Of a stretch of DNA of 55,989 nt, positions 41,089 through 51,300 are shown piece by piece. How positions within the stretch are numbered: position 1 is the stretch's first letter; every line of letters begins with the position of its first letter. The notes beneath the pieces are model-generated. The model worked only from the letters and a program-made list of their open reading frames with translations. It was not told the DNA's origin and searched no databases. A program made the translations under genes and the position numbers. This DNA comes from Candidatus Pelagibacter communis. Lineage in GTDB: Bacteria > Pseudomonadota > Alphaproteobacteria > Pelagibacterales > Pelagibacteraceae. Location: NCBI RefSeq assembly GCF_001179945.1, contig NZ_CVSG01000055.1:1-55989 (forward strand), in the 5' to 3' direction.

Positions 41089-42608
41089 TGAAACAAAAAA
41101 AATCAGCTTCTATTCTAAAGAAGTTTTTAATTATTAACCTTACAGTTTTTTCCGTTTTAGGACTTTTTACAATTATATATCTTGAAGCAATCCAACCAAA
41201 TCTTGTAAAAGAAAGATCAGATAATCATAAAATAGTAATTAATAACACTAAAGATAATCTTGAGAGACTTAATATAGAGTACACTAAAGAGGGAATTAGA
41301 AATTTCTTGCTCTCTACTAGATTTTTATTTCAGAGTCTAGACCGTGTCCAATTTTATGATTTATCGGGAAATCTAATTGGCGATACAAACATTTTAGATT
41401 TGGATCAAAGTGTTTTTACAGGATCAGACATAATTTTTGAGGAAGCTTTAGGCAGTGAAACAATTAAGCCAGATATTGAAGAAAGACTTGAAGAAGAGGA
41501 AATAGATGAAATTAAAGATATTATTACAAATAAATATAATGATGAAATAATGACCGTATCAAACTACAAAAAAAATGATTTTTTTGTAAGTACGCTTAGT
41601 AAAATCAAATTTCAAAACAATGATATTGGCTATATTGTAGTCTCAGAGCAAGCAAATGATATCACCACCGCTGTGAAAGAGAGAAAAGCATTTATAATAA
41701 GAACTATGATTGCTGTTGCGATTGTGATTTTAATTTTTTCTCTATTTTTAAATAAATATATTCTTAAGCCAATTGGACTTTTGGTTAGGTTCAGTGATGG
41801 TGTCAAAAAAAAATCTAGTCAAACAATTGACATAAATAAAGTTTTTACCAGAAATGATGAAATTGGAAAACTCACACAATCAATTGATGAAATGACTAAA
41901 GAATTACAACAACGAACTAATAGAGCAGAAACATTTTCAAACGATCTAGCTCATGAAATAAGAAATCCACTCGCATCTTTAAAAAGTGCGTCAGAACTTT
42001 TAGACAAAACTACTGAAAAAAATGAGGGAGAAAAACTTCTTAAAATAATAAATCATGATGTTGAAAGAATAGAAAGATTAATAACAGATTACACTCAAAT
42101 GTTAAAAGATGAAGCATCTTTATCTCGAGAAAAAATGAGTAAAATTAATTTAGTTGAAATTGTAAATAGTGTTGTGGAAGACTTTAACCAAGATCTTATA
42201 AATCAAAACAAAAAAATTAAGATAAATGTTTTTAATAAAATAAAAAATAAAAATGATTATTTTATATTCGGTATAAGCAATAGGTTAGAACAAGTTGTTG
42301 CTAATTTATTGGATAACTCAATCTCGTTTAGTAAAGATAACCAAAAAATTGAAATTGGTCTTGAAGAAACTTCTAGTAATTTACTAGTATCAGTTAAAGA
42401 TGAGGGGCCTGGCTTTGCTGAAACTTCGCCTCAGAAAATTTTTAAACGTTTTTATAGCAATAGACCCGCGAGTTTTGGAAAACACTCAGGCTTAGGTTTA
42501 AATATTGTAAAAAATATTGTCCAATTACATAAAGGAACAATAGCAGCTTCAAATAGGATAAATACAAAAGGAGCTCAAGTTGAGGTTTTACTCCCTAAAT
42601 TGTCCTAA
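41088..42608 (+). CDS. chvG: Sensor histidine kinase ChvG
   Basis: ChvG is the membrane sensor kinase for ChvI. The 506 residues have a first membrane segment (about 14-35), a periplasmic domain (about 36-205), a second membrane segment (about 206-223), a HAMP linker, a dimerisation domain with H289 in DLAHEIRNPLASL, and a C-terminal ATPase domain with N box, DEGPGFAE and SGLGLNIVKNIV. The 1-nt stop/start overlap with chvI points to coupled expression. In most Alphaproteobacteria hprK and PTS-like genes follow, but here ahcY comes next after 48 nt. Confidence 0.88.
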   Translation: MKQKKSASILKKFLIINLTVFSVLGLFTIIYLEAIQPNLVKERSDNHKIVINNTKDNLERLNIEYTKEGIRNFLLSTRFLFQSLDRVQFYDLSGNLIGDTNILDLDQSVFTGSDIIFEEALGSETIKPDIEERLEEEEIDEIKDIITNKYNDEIMTVSNYKKNDFFVSTLSKIKFQNNDIGYIVVSEQANDITTAVKERKAFIIRTMIAVAIVILIFSLFLNKYILKPIGLLVRFSDGVKKKSSQTIDINKVFTRNDEIGKLTQSIDEMTKELQQRTNRAETFSNDLAHEIRNPLASLKSASELLDKTTEKNEGEKLLKIINHDVERIERLITDYTQMLKDEASLSREKMSKINLVEIVNSVVEDFNQDLINQNKKIKINVFNKIKNKNDYFIFGISNRLEQVVANLLDNSISFSKDNQKIEIGLEETSSNLLVSVKDEGPGFAETSPQKIFKRFYSNRPASFGKHSGLGLNIVKNIVQLHKGTIAASNRINTKGAQVEVLLPKLS

Positions 42609-42656
42609 GATTATTTCTTGCTAAGGTTTCTTTATGTTGATAATAACATCTTCAAT

Positions 42657-43946
42657 ATGGCTCAGGATTATAAAGTAAAAGATATTAATCAAGCAGATTT
42701 TGGAAGAAAAGAAATTTCTTTAGCAGAAACAGAAATGCCAGGACTAATGGCTCTCCGAAAGGAGTACAAAGGTAAAAAACCTCTAAAGGGCGCAAAAATC
42801 TTAGGCTGTCTTCATATGACAATACAAACTGCAGTTTTAATTGAGACTTTAGTTGAGTTAGGAGCAGAAGTTAGGTGGTCTTCATGTAATATTTTTTCAA
42901 CGCAAGATCATGCAGCAGCCGCAATAGCCAAAGCGGGTATTCCTGTCTTTGCTTGGAAAGGTGAAACAGAAAAAGAATATTGGTGGTGCGTTAAGCAAAC
43001 TATTGAAGGAAAAAAAGATTGGAAGCCAAATATGATTTTAGATGATGGTGGTGACCTTACATCTTTAATGCACAAAGAATATAAAGATTTATTAAAAGAT
43101 GTTAAGGGTGTTTCAGAAGAAACTACAACAGGTGTTTTAGCACTTAAAAAGATGGAGACTAATAAAGAGCTACTAATTCCTGCCATAAATGTAAATGACT
43201 CAGTAACAAAATCTAAATTTGATAACCTCTATGGTTGTAGAGAAAGTTTAGTGGATGGAATTAAAAGAGCAACCGATGTAATGATGTCAGGTAAAGTAGC
43301 TATTGTCGCTGGGTTTGGAGATGTTGGCAAAGGAAGCGCTGCTTCTTTACGTCAAGCAGGCGCAAGAGTTATGGTAACCGAGACAGATCCGATCTGCGCG
43401 TTACAAGCTGCTATGGAAGGCTACGAAGTCGTTGTTATGGATGAAGCTATCAAGGATGCTGATATTGTTGTAACTGCAACAGGAAATAAAGATATAGTTA
43501 CAGCTGATCATATGAGAGATATGAAAGATAGAGCAATACTTTGCAACATAGGTCACTTTGATAATGAAATTCAAGTTGAAGCATTAAAAAACTACAAATG
43601 GGATGAAATAAAACCTCAAGTGCATGAAATTGAATTACCTAGTAAGAAAAGAATCATTCTTTTAGCAGAAGGGAGATTGGTAAACTTGGGATGTGCTACA
43701 GGGCATCCTAGTTTTGTTATGAGCGCTTCATTTACAAATCAGGTAATTGCTCAAATAGAATTATGGAATAACTCAGATAAGTATGAGAAGAAAGTTTATG
43801 TACTTCCAAAACATCTCGATGAAAAAGTTGCAATGCTTCATTTAGAAAAAGTAGGTGCTAAATTAACTAAAATGTCAAAAGAACAAGCCGATTATATTAG
43901 CGTTAAACCATCAGGACCATTTAAACCAGATACTTACCGCTACTAA
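42657..43946 (+). CDS. ahcY: Adenosylhomocysteinase
   Basis: AhcY hydrolyses S-adenosylhomocysteine to adenosine and homocysteine, closing the methylation cycle that MetK feeds. The 429-residue protein starts [18 protein letters not shown], as in the family, and has [15 protein letters not shown], the NAD loop [11 protein letters not shown] and the C-terminal KPDTYRY. I start at the ATG at 42657; an in-frame TTG at 42618 would add 13 atypical residues. The 48-nt leader shows no recognisable SAH or SAM riboswitch. Confidence 0.97.
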   Translation: MAQDYKVKDINQADFGRKEISLAETEMPGLMALRKEYKGKKPLKGAKILGCLHMTIQTAVLIETLVELGAEVRWSSCNIFSTQDHAAAAIAKAGIPVFAWKGETEKEYWWCVKQTIEGKKDWKPNMILDDGGDLTSLMHKEYKDLLKDVKGVSEETTTGVLALKKMETNKELLIPAINVNDSVTKSKFDNLYGCRESLVDGIKRATDVMMSGKVAIVAGFGDVGKGSAASLRQAGARVMVTETDPICALQAAMEGYEVVVMDEAIKDADIVVTATGNKDIVTADHMRDMKDRAILCNIGHFDNEIQVEALKNYKWDEIKPQVHEIELPSKKRIILLAEGRLVNLGCATGHPSFVMSASFTNQVIAQIELWNNSDKYEKKVYVLPKHLDEKVAMLHLEKVGAKLTKMSKEQADYISVKPSGPFKPDTYRY

Positions 43947-43957
43947 AATAGTAGCTA

Positions 43958-44407
43958 ATGATTGTTAAATCTTTAGAACATCTAAATTCTTTATCACGAA
44001 AAATTGCGGACAAGCTAGCTAAAAACGATTGTATTTTTTTAATTGGTGAAATCGGTGTAGGAAAAACTACTTTTACAAGATATTTGATAAATTATTTACA
44101 AGAAAAAAGGGGGGAAAAGATTACCGAAGTACTTAGTCCCACTTTTAACTTACTCTACGAGTATGATCTGAAGGATATTAAGATTATGCATTATGATCTT
44201 TACAGAATAAGAGAAGAAAAAGAGTTAAAGCATTTAGGAATATTTTTAGATAAGCAAGATACAATTAAGATTATAGAATGGCCTCAACTCATTAATATTC
44301 CATTATCTGATAAGTTAGAAATATATATAGATTATGCTAAAAATGAAAAAGAGAGAGAGGTAAAATTTGTTGGCTCAGGAAAATGGAAAATTTTAAATGA
44401 ATTATAA
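43958..44407 (+). CDS. tsaE: tRNA threonylcarbamoyladenosine synthesis ATPase TsaE
   Basis: TsaE is the ATPase that assists TsaB-TsaD in making t6A37 on tRNAs. The 149 residues carry Walker A GEIGVGKTTF, SPTFNLLYEY and the HYDLYRI motif typical of TsaE, then EWPQ. Gene order tsaE-amgK-murU is conserved in Alphaproteobacteria. The 3' end overlaps amgK by 11 nt. Confidence 0.93.
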   Translation: MIVKSLEHLNSLSRKIADKLAKNDCIFLIGEIGVGKTTFTRYLINYLQEKRGEKITEVLSPTFNLLYEYDLKDIKIMHYDLYRIREEKELKHLGIFLDKQDTIKIIEWPQLINIPLSDKLEIYIDYAKNEKEREVKFVGSGKWKILNEL

Positions 44408-45359
44408 GCTTAAAAAAATTTCAGGAGATGCATCATTTAGAGAATTTTACAGATTACAGAAAGGTAAGAATACATCAATTATTGTTCAAGCAAATAAAGA
44501 AAAATTTAAAAATTTAATTACCTATATTGCTGTAAACAAGATTTTAACAAAATACAAAATATATGCACCTAAGTTAATTTCTAATCACTATGAACACAAT
44601 ATTATTGAAATCTCTGACTTGGGACAAAAATCATTTTACAATTCAATTATTAAAAAAAAAAATAAATTTAAAGATTACAAAGATTTAATTAAGATTCTTA
44701 TAAAACTACAAAATATAAAGTTACAACGAAATTACCGTTTAGGAAAATTCAAAATTAATTTTCAAAATTATTCTATTAAGAATCTTCATAAGGAGTCTGA
44801 TTTATTTTTTGATTGGTACTTAAAGTATTGTTTCAAAATTTCAAAACCAAAAAAAATTAAAGGTATTATTAAAAATGAATTAACAAAAATATATAAAAAA
44901 CTTTATTTTCAAAATAATACTTTTGTACATAGAGATTTTCATGCATCAAATATAATGATAAATAAAAACAAACTAGGTTTAATAGATAGCCAGGATGCGA
45001 TAATTGGAAATCCATTATATGATGTAGCTTCATTAATTGATGATGTGCGAATAAAATTACCTTCAAATTTACAGGAGAAATTATTAAATTTTTATTATAA
45101 CAAATCCAAACTTAAAAAAGAGAAATACAAAAATTTAAAAAACGATTTTGAAATATTATCTGTTCAAAGAAATTTAAAAATTCTAGGAATATTCGTAAGA
45201 CTTTTTAAAAGAGATGGCAAGCCAAATTATTTGAAATATTTACCTTACACTTGGAGTTTAATTGAGAGACGTCTCAAAAATCCTATTTTCAAAAAGCTTA
45301 ACTTATTATTTAATAAACATTTAAAAATTAAAAAACTAAAAAAAATAAATAATTTATGA
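44397..45359 (+). CDS. amgK: AmgK-like N-acetylmuramate/N-acetylglucosamine 1-kinase
   Basis: AmgK phosphorylates recovered MurNAc/GlcNAc at C1, feeding MurU in peptidoglycan recycling. The 320-residue aminoglycoside-phosphotransferase-fold protein has the start SGDASFREFYRL, the catalytic HRDFHASNIM and the metal-binding IDSQDA. The C-terminal QRNLKILGIFVRLF is typical of the AmgK group. The function is assigned mostly from fold and from its pairing with murU (ATGA overlap). It is unusually lysine- and asparagine-rich, as are its neighbours. Confidence 0.8.
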   Translation: MNYKLKKISGDASFREFYRLQKGKNTSIIVQANKEKFKNLITYIAVNKILTKYKIYAPKLISNHYEHNIIEISDLGQKSFYNSIIKKKNKFKDYKDLIKILIKLQNIKLQRNYRLGKFKINFQNYSIKNLHKESDLFFDWYLKYCFKISKPKKIKGIIKNELTKIYKKLYFQNNTFVHRDFHASNIMINKNKLGLIDSQDAIIGNPLYDVASLIDDVRIKLPSNLQEKLLNFYYNKSKLKKEKYKNLKNDFEILSVQRNLKILGIFVRLFKRDGKPNYLKYLPYTWSLIERRLKNPIFKKLNLLFNKHLKIKKLKKINNL

Positions 45360-46054
45360 AAATAAAACATGGGATGATATTGACCGCCGGCCTAGGTAAG
45401 AGAATGCAACCTCTTACCAATAAAAAACCAAAACCATTATTAGAAGTAGGAGGTAGTACTCTTCTTGAAAGAGCAATTAATCTTCTAATCAATCATGGTG
45501 TAGAAGAGATAACAGTTAATACTCACCATCTTGCTGATCAAATAGAAAAATTTATCTCAGATTTTACATCAGAGGTTAAATTTAAAATATCAAATGAAAA
45601 AGATTTATTATTAGATACTGGTGGTGGTGTAAAAAAGGGAGCAAAAGAATTTAAGGATAATCCCTTTTTTGTAATAAATCCAGACACACTTTGGAGCAAT
45701 AAATATTCTGAAGAAGTACAATCTTTAGAAAAAGAGTATTTTTCAAACAAAAGACCGTGTTTACTACTGGTAAAAAAGGAACTATCTTTGGATAATTCCT
45801 TTAAGGGTGACTTTAATTTAAACAATAATTTAATTTCTAAAGATGATCAGAACCAATATATTTTTACTGGTCTTCAAATAATGAAAAATGATCATTTAAC
45901 CCTTTTTAATAAAAATATTTTTTCTATGAATGAAGTTTGGACAAAATTAATAAGTGAAAACAATCTGGGTGGATTCGAAAGTAATCAAAAATTTTACCAT
46001 CTAAATACTGTAGAAATGTTTGAAAAAATATCTTCTTTAAGTCCTATTGATTAA
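45356..46054 (+). CDS. murU: MurU-like N-acetylmuramate-1-phosphate uridylyltransferase
   Basis: MurU makes UDP-MurNAc from MurNAc-1-phosphate, bypassing de novo MurA/MurB steps. The 232-residue sugar nucleotidyltransferase starts with the nucleotide loop LTAGLGKRMQPLTNKKPKPL, then VNTHHLADQI and a DTGGGVKKG motif. The start codon overlaps the amgK stop. The last 11 nt overlap the convergent gpmA. In many relatives addB and addA follow murU; they are not here. Confidence 0.82.
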   Translation: MKIKHGMILTAGLGKRMQPLTNKKPKPLLEVGGSTLLERAINLLINHGVEEITVNTHHLADQIEKFISDFTSEVKFKISNEKDLLLDTGGGVKKGAKEFKDNPFFVINPDTLWSNKYSEEVQSLEKEYFSNKRPCLLLVKKELSLDNSFKGDFNLNNNLISKDDQNQYIFTGLQIMKNDHLTLFNKNIFSMNEVWTKLISENNLGGFESNQKFYHLNTVEMFEKISSLSPID

Positions 46055-46763
46055 AAATAATATTTTTTGCTCTAGTATCATCTAGATAATAATATTTTAT
46101 AATTTTTAATTGATTATCAAATTCTATTATTAGTGGATTTCCTGTTGGAATTTCTAGTTCGTTAATCTTCGAATCTGAAATCCTAAAAAGATATTTACAC
46201 AATGCTCTTAATGAATTTCCATGAGCCGATATCAAAATATTTTTTCCATTTTTCAAATTCTTATTTATTTCAATATCATAATAAGGGACCACTCTGTCGT
46301 AAGTATTCTTTAAAGACTCGGTTAAAGGAATTTTATTCTGAGGAATTCCACCGTTTAAAGGACTAAAATTTTCAAGGTATTTGCTATCTTTAGCCATAGG
46401 CGGAGGTGCTATGTCCCAAGATCTCCTGTAGCTTTTAAACTGTTCTTCACCAATTTTCTTTTTGGTTTCTTCTTTGTTCAGGCCTGTCAAAGATCCATAA
46501 TGTCTTTCATTTAATTCCCAAGCAGTATTAAACTTCATTGATAAACCTATTGATTTTAAGATAATAGTAAGTGTTTCAATTGCTCTTTTAAGATAAGAGG
46601 TATAGCTAATATCAATTTTAATGTTTAATTTATTTAACAACTCACCTGATTTTTTTGCCTCTTCCCTGCCTTTATCTGAAAGATCAACATCGACCCATCC
46701 AGTAAACTTATTGTCTGCATTCCAGACGCTTTGACCGTGTCTTGTTAAAATAAGTTTACTCAT
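46044..46763 (-). CDS. gpmA: 2,3-bisphosphoglycerate-dependent phosphoglycerate mutase
   Basis: GpmA interconverts 3- and 2-phosphoglycerate in glycolysis and gluconeogenesis. The 239 residues show the phosphohistidine motif LTRHGQSVWN, then FTGWVDVDLSDKGREEA, ELNERHYGSLTG and the second histidine in ISAHGNSLRAL. The length is right for the dPGM family. It stands alone on the minus strand, convergent with murU and divergent from the VanZ-like gene with 40 bp between starts. Confidence 0.95.
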   Translation of the reverse strand: MSKLILTRHGQSVWNADNKFTGWVDVDLSDKGREEAKKSGELLNKLNIKIDISYTSYLKRAIETLTIILKSIGLSMKFNTAWELNERHYGSLTGLNKEETKKKIGEEQFKSYRRSWDIAPPPMAKDSKYLENFSPLNGGIPQNKIPLTESLKNTYDRVVPYYDIEINKNLKNGKNILISAHGNSLRALCKYLFRISDSKINELEIPTGNPLIIEFDNQLKIIKYYYLDDTRAKNIIFNQ

Positions 46764-46803
46764 ATAAATTAAATAATGTAATTTGTACTATATTAAAATC
46801 TAA

Positions 46804-47196
46804 ATGAAAAATAATATCTTCTTTTTTATAAAATATCTGTTCTATTTTTCATTTATAATTCTATTTATTTTATATTTATTCCCAGGAAGCCTAATCGGTT
46901 TTTTTCTTTATGGTGACTTAGGAAGGCAACCAGATCTTATTTCAAACCCGTTAGGAACATCTATAAATCATTTAATATTCTTTTTTTATCTTAGTATTTT
47001 AGGATTATTATTGAGAAACTATAATAAAAAAATTATTTACAGTTTCTCTTTTTTATTTTTGATTTCAATAATTTTAGAATTATTACATTATTTTATTCCT
47101 AATAGAGCATTTGAACTAAACGACTTATATGCAAATAGTTTAGGAGTATTGATGGCATATTTCATATTTAAAATTTTGAAAAAACTTAAAGATTAG
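46804..47196 (+). CDS. VanZ-like membrane protein
   Basis: The 130-residue protein has four predicted membrane segments. It carries the VanZ-family end pattern ILELLHYFIPNRAFELNDL followed by ANSLGVLMAY, in which an acidic and an Arg residue are conserved between the last two segments. The function of the family outside VanZ is not established. The next gene begins immediately after its stop codon, suggesting a three-gene unit of envelope or exported proteins. Confidence 0.75.
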   Translation: MKNNIFFFIKYLFYFSFIILFILYLFPGSLIGFFLYGDLGRQPDLISNPLGTSINHLIFFFYLSILGLLLRNYNKKIIYSFSFLFLISIILELLHYFIPNRAFELNDLYANSLGVLMAYFIFKILKKLKD

Positions 47197-47694
47197 ATGT
47201 TCATACGTTTTATAATTATATTTTTAATTTTTGTTTCCAAAGCTACTGCTGAAGAAATATCAGGAATACCAAAAATTATAGATGGAGATACAGTCCACAT
47301 AAATAACTATAAATTTAGATTAGAAGGTATAGATGCTCCGGAAATGAAACAACAATGTAAAAAAGAGTCTTTAAAAATTTCATCCACAATTGGTTTTTCA
47401 ATCTACAAAGATTATAGCTGCGGGCAAGTTTCAAAAGCAAAATTAAAATCTAAAATAAATGGTTCTAAAATCAAATGTATATTTACATCAAAAGATAGGT
47501 ACAAAAGATATATAGCAACTTGTTTTAAAGGAGAAATAAACTTAAATCAGTGGATGGTAAGAAATGGATACGCGATAGCATATAGAAGATACTCAGAAAA
47601 ATATGTGTCAGATGAAGATTTTGCTAAAGAAAAAAAATTAGGATTATGGCAGGGGAAGTTTATGAATCCAGAAAAATGGAGAAAGCTTAACTAA
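47197..47694 (+). CDS. Secreted staphylococcal-nuclease-like thermonuclease
   Basis: The 165-residue protein has an N-terminal signal peptide (about 1-18, cut near TAE) and an SNase domain. Typical residues are IDGDTVHI, the catalytic RLEGIDAPE and the second arginine in DRYKRYIATC, then a C-terminal LGLWQGKF. Four cysteines in the mature part could form disulfides in the periplasm. It may degrade DNA or RNA for nutrients. It abuts the VanZ-like gene and lies 20 nt before the lipoprotein gene. Confidence 0.85.
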   Translation: MFIRFIIIFLIFVSKATAEEISGIPKIIDGDTVHINNYKFRLEGIDAPEMKQQCKKESLKISSTIGFSIYKDYSCGQVSKAKLKSKINGSKIKCIFTSKDRYKRYIATCFKGEINLNQWMVRNGYAIAYRRYSEKYVSDEDFAKEKKLGLWQGKFMNPEKWRKLN

Positions 47695-47714
47695 TTTTTA
47701 GTATAAATTACTTA

Positions 47715-48314
47715 GTGATTCATTTTCAAAAAATTATATTAATATTAATATCTTTTATTTTAGTTGCCTGTTCGTCAATTCCTAAAAATACTCAAAATAG
47801 TTGCGCTATCTTTGAGGAAAGATATTTGTGGTACAAACATTCTAAGGCTTCCTATGAAAAATGGGGAGCACCTATTCATTTACAACTAGCTTTTGTAAAA
47901 AAAGAAAGCGATTTTAATTGGCTTGCAAAACCTCCAAGAACTAAATTATTTAAAGTAATACCATTTAAAAGACCTTCATCTTCATTTGGATATTCTCAGG
48001 CTGTGAAGGGAACTTGGGAACAGTATAAAAGAGAAACAAACAATCCTTTAGCTACAAGAGCAAGGTTTAAAGACTCAGTAGATTTTATAGGTTGGTATAT
48101 TTATAAAACAAATAAAATATTAAAAATTTCAAAAAAAGACCCTTATCGGCAATATTTAGCGTATTATAAGGGTTGGGGAGATTATAAAAATTATTCAAAA
48201 GATAAAAAAGCTATAATATATGCAAAGTCCGTGAAAGATATGGCAAGTAAATATAGAAAACAATTAACTCTCTGCAAAAAAAATCTAGATAAAAACAAAT
48301 ATATTATTTTTTAA
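47715..48314 (+). CDS. Lipoprotein with lytic-transglycosylase (SLT)-like domain
   Basis: The 199-residue protein starts at a GTG and has a lipoprotein signal with lipobox LVAC, giving a lipid-bearing Cys19. The body resembles soluble lytic transglycosylases: the catalytic glutamate is probably in FVKKESDFN, followed by SSFGYSQAVKGTWEQYK (the GYSQ-type motif) and a YYKGWGDY segment. No ATG is near the signal peptide, so GTG is the best start. It would act on peptidoglycan from the outer membrane, in line with amgK-murU recycling nearby. The last 11 nt overlap the convergent RND gene. Confidence 0.78.
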   Translation: MIHFQKIILILISFILVACSSIPKNTQNSCAIFEERYLWYKHSKASYEKWGAPIHLQLAFVKKESDFNWLAKPPRTKLFKVIPFKRPSSSFGYSQAVKGTWEQYKRETNNPLATRARFKDSVDFIGWYIYKTNKILKISKKDPYRQYLAYYKGWGDYKNYSKDKKAIIYAKSVKDMASKYRKQLTLCKKNLDKNKYIIF

Positions 48315-51300
48315 GCTGTTTTTGTAACTCAATTTCAACAGCATCAATCCTCTTGGTTCCTCTTCCAACAATTGTGTAAACAGTAGGGATTACATAGAGA
48401 GTAAAAAATGTTGAGAATAACATTCCGCCAAATATTGTTATACCAACAGTTAATCGACTTGCAGCACCAGGCCCAGTTCCAAGAATAAGTGGTAAAACTC
48501 CTATAATTGTTGAGATACTTGTCATGAGAATAGGTCGGAGCCTAATAGCGGCAGCTTCAAATACAGCAACTTCTAAATTTTTTCCTTCCTTCCTCAACTG
48601 ATTTGCAAATTCTACAATTAGGATACCGTTTTTTGCTGAGAGACCAATCAAAATTATTAATGCTATTTGACTATAAACATTCAATGAGGACCCAACTACA
48701 AGTAAACCAATTAATCCACCAAGGATAGCCATTGGCACAGTTAACATAATTGTCAATGGATGCCTCCAGCTTTCAAACTGAGCACTCATAGCAAGGTATG
48801 CAGTAATTAATGCTAAAGCAAATATTACATAAAGTTCAGTATTAGTTTTTTTATACTCTTCACTTTCACCTTTATAAGCAATTTTTGCTTGAGGTGTATT
48901 TTGTTCTACTACACCTACTAAAAACTTTAGAGCCTCATCAAGCGAATAGTCTCCTACAAGTCTTGCTGAGATAGTAACTGCTTTTTGTCTATTGTATCTT
49001 GCTAAGAATGGAGATTGTCCCTCTTCATCGTATGCAACTAAGTTTGACACAGAAACAAGCTTTCCATTATTTTTAGATCTTACAAAAACTTTACTTATAC
49101 TATCTGGCTCTTGTCTATCTTTGATATCACCTTGCAAAATTATAGAATATTCCTTTCCATCCCTTGTAAAGTTTGTAACTCTTTTTGAACCAAAAATTGT
49201 TTCTATAGTTTTTCCAATATCTTCTGTTGAAACTCCTAAATCAGCGGCTTTTTTTTGATCTATCTTTACATTTAATTGAGGTTTGTTCAGATCAAAGTCA
49301 TCTTGAATAGAAGTAAGACCAGGATTTTTTCTTGCCTCTTTTTTAATTATTTCCTTCCACTCAATCAATTGTTCATATGTATTACCTAAAACAACAAATT
49401 GTACTGGACTTTCTATTCCACCAGTCCTTATCCCTTGAGGCATTATTGGAAAAGCCAAAACACCCGGCACTCTAGTTATTTTTCCAAAGGACTCTCTCAT
49501 TATCTCAACACCATGACGATCTCTTTTAGCCCAAGGTTCTAGAAGAACAATTATAAAACCGCTATTAACTTGTTTTGCCGACTTTCCAAAACCTGGAACT
49601 CGCATTATTAATTTTCTGTATTCACCTTTACCTACGCTTGGCAGTAACAATTCCTCAATTTCTTCTGCTCTATCTTTAGTAAAGTTAAAACCAGAACCTT
49701 GTGGAGCTTTTACAATAACAAAAAATGCCCCTCTGTCTTCAGGAGCAATTAATTCTTTTTTAGCAAAATTAAAAAAGAATATTGTTAATGCAAGAGTACC
49801 CAATAAAAAAATAGTTATTGTTTTTCTTTTCTTAATCCAATTTAATAGTGAAACTTTATAAAGATAAGTGAGATCTTTTAAATATTTCTCAAATTTTAAA
49901 ACAATTTTTGATTTTTGCATATCTTTTTGCAAAAATTTGCTAGCTAACATTGGACTTAACGACAACGCAACAAAGCTAGAAATAATCACAGCTGATGCAA
50001 GAGTAATTGCTGTTTGAGTAAAAAGAACTCCTGTAATTCCTTTAATAAAAATTAAAGGAACAAAAACTGCTACCAATACAACAGTTGTGGCTATTATTGC
50101 GAAGGATACCTGCTTAGCACCTTTGTAAGCTGCAACTAAAGGTGTATCTCCTAACTCAATTCTTCTTACTATATTTTCAAGCATCACAATAGCATCATCA
50201 ACTACAATACCGATAGCTAGTACTAAGGCCATCAAAGTAAAAAGGTTAATTGAAAAATCAAAAATATAAATTGATAAAAAAGTTGAGATTAATGAAACAG
50301 GCAAAGCTATTAAAGGGACAACCAAAGCTCTTAGGTTGCCTAAAAATAGATAAATAATAATCGTTACCAATATCAATGCAATGATCAGCGTTTTATAAAC
50401 TTCTTTAATAGCAGATTTAATATAATTACTTCTATCAAACGAAACTTCTAAAGTAGTGCCTGGTGGTAAACTTGGTTTCAGCTCTTTTATCTTATTTTTG
50501 ATCCCATTAGCTACAGCAATAGTGTTAGCGTCAGATTGTTGATATATCCCTATTCCAACAACTTGTTTTCCGTTACCTTTAAAAAGAGTTCTTGTTGACT
50601 CAGCTCCTAATTCGATTCTTGAAACATCTGACAAAGTTATGATTGAACCGTCCTTTGCTCTTTTTAGAGGTAGATTTTTATAATTCTCAACTTCTTTATA
50701 AGCTTTATCAAGTTTTATAGTTAGATCGATATCCCTCGACTCAATTCGCCCAGCTGGAAATTCTGTATTTTCACTTCTTAGGACCGCTTCGACTTCTTGA
50801 GTGGTTAGATCTCTTGCAGCTAAAGCGATTGGATCTAGCCAAACTCTCAGTGAAAGTTCTCTTTGACCACCAAGACGAACTCTTCCCACGCCATCAACAG
50901 TTGAAAAAGTGTCAGTTAAATATCTATCAGCATAATCAGTCAACTCTAAATCAGTCATTGTTTCAGAATTAAAAGATAACCACATAGTAGTCCTCATCCC
51001 TGCGCTTTGTTTAAAAATTTCAGGCTGTTCTGCTCCCTCCGGTAAATTATCTAAAACTCTTGATACTGAACTTCTTACATCGTTAGCAACATCATCTAAA
51101 TCTAGACTAGTTTCAAAAGTGAGTGTAATTCTTGAGCTTTCATCCTCACTAAAAGAGTCAATCGTTTCTAAACCTGGTGTTCCTCCAACAAAATCTTCGA
51201 TTTTTTGAGTTATTTGAGTGTCAACTATCTCTGCTGAGGCTCCCCTGTAATCAGTTTGAATAGTTACAACAGGAGGCTGGACATCTGGAAGCTCGTCAGT

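Noticed and set aside
42609-42656. Possible SAH or SAM riboswitch before ahcY
   Set aside because: Only 48 nt are available and I see just a 4-bp stem (TGTT/AACA); no recognisable riboswitch core.
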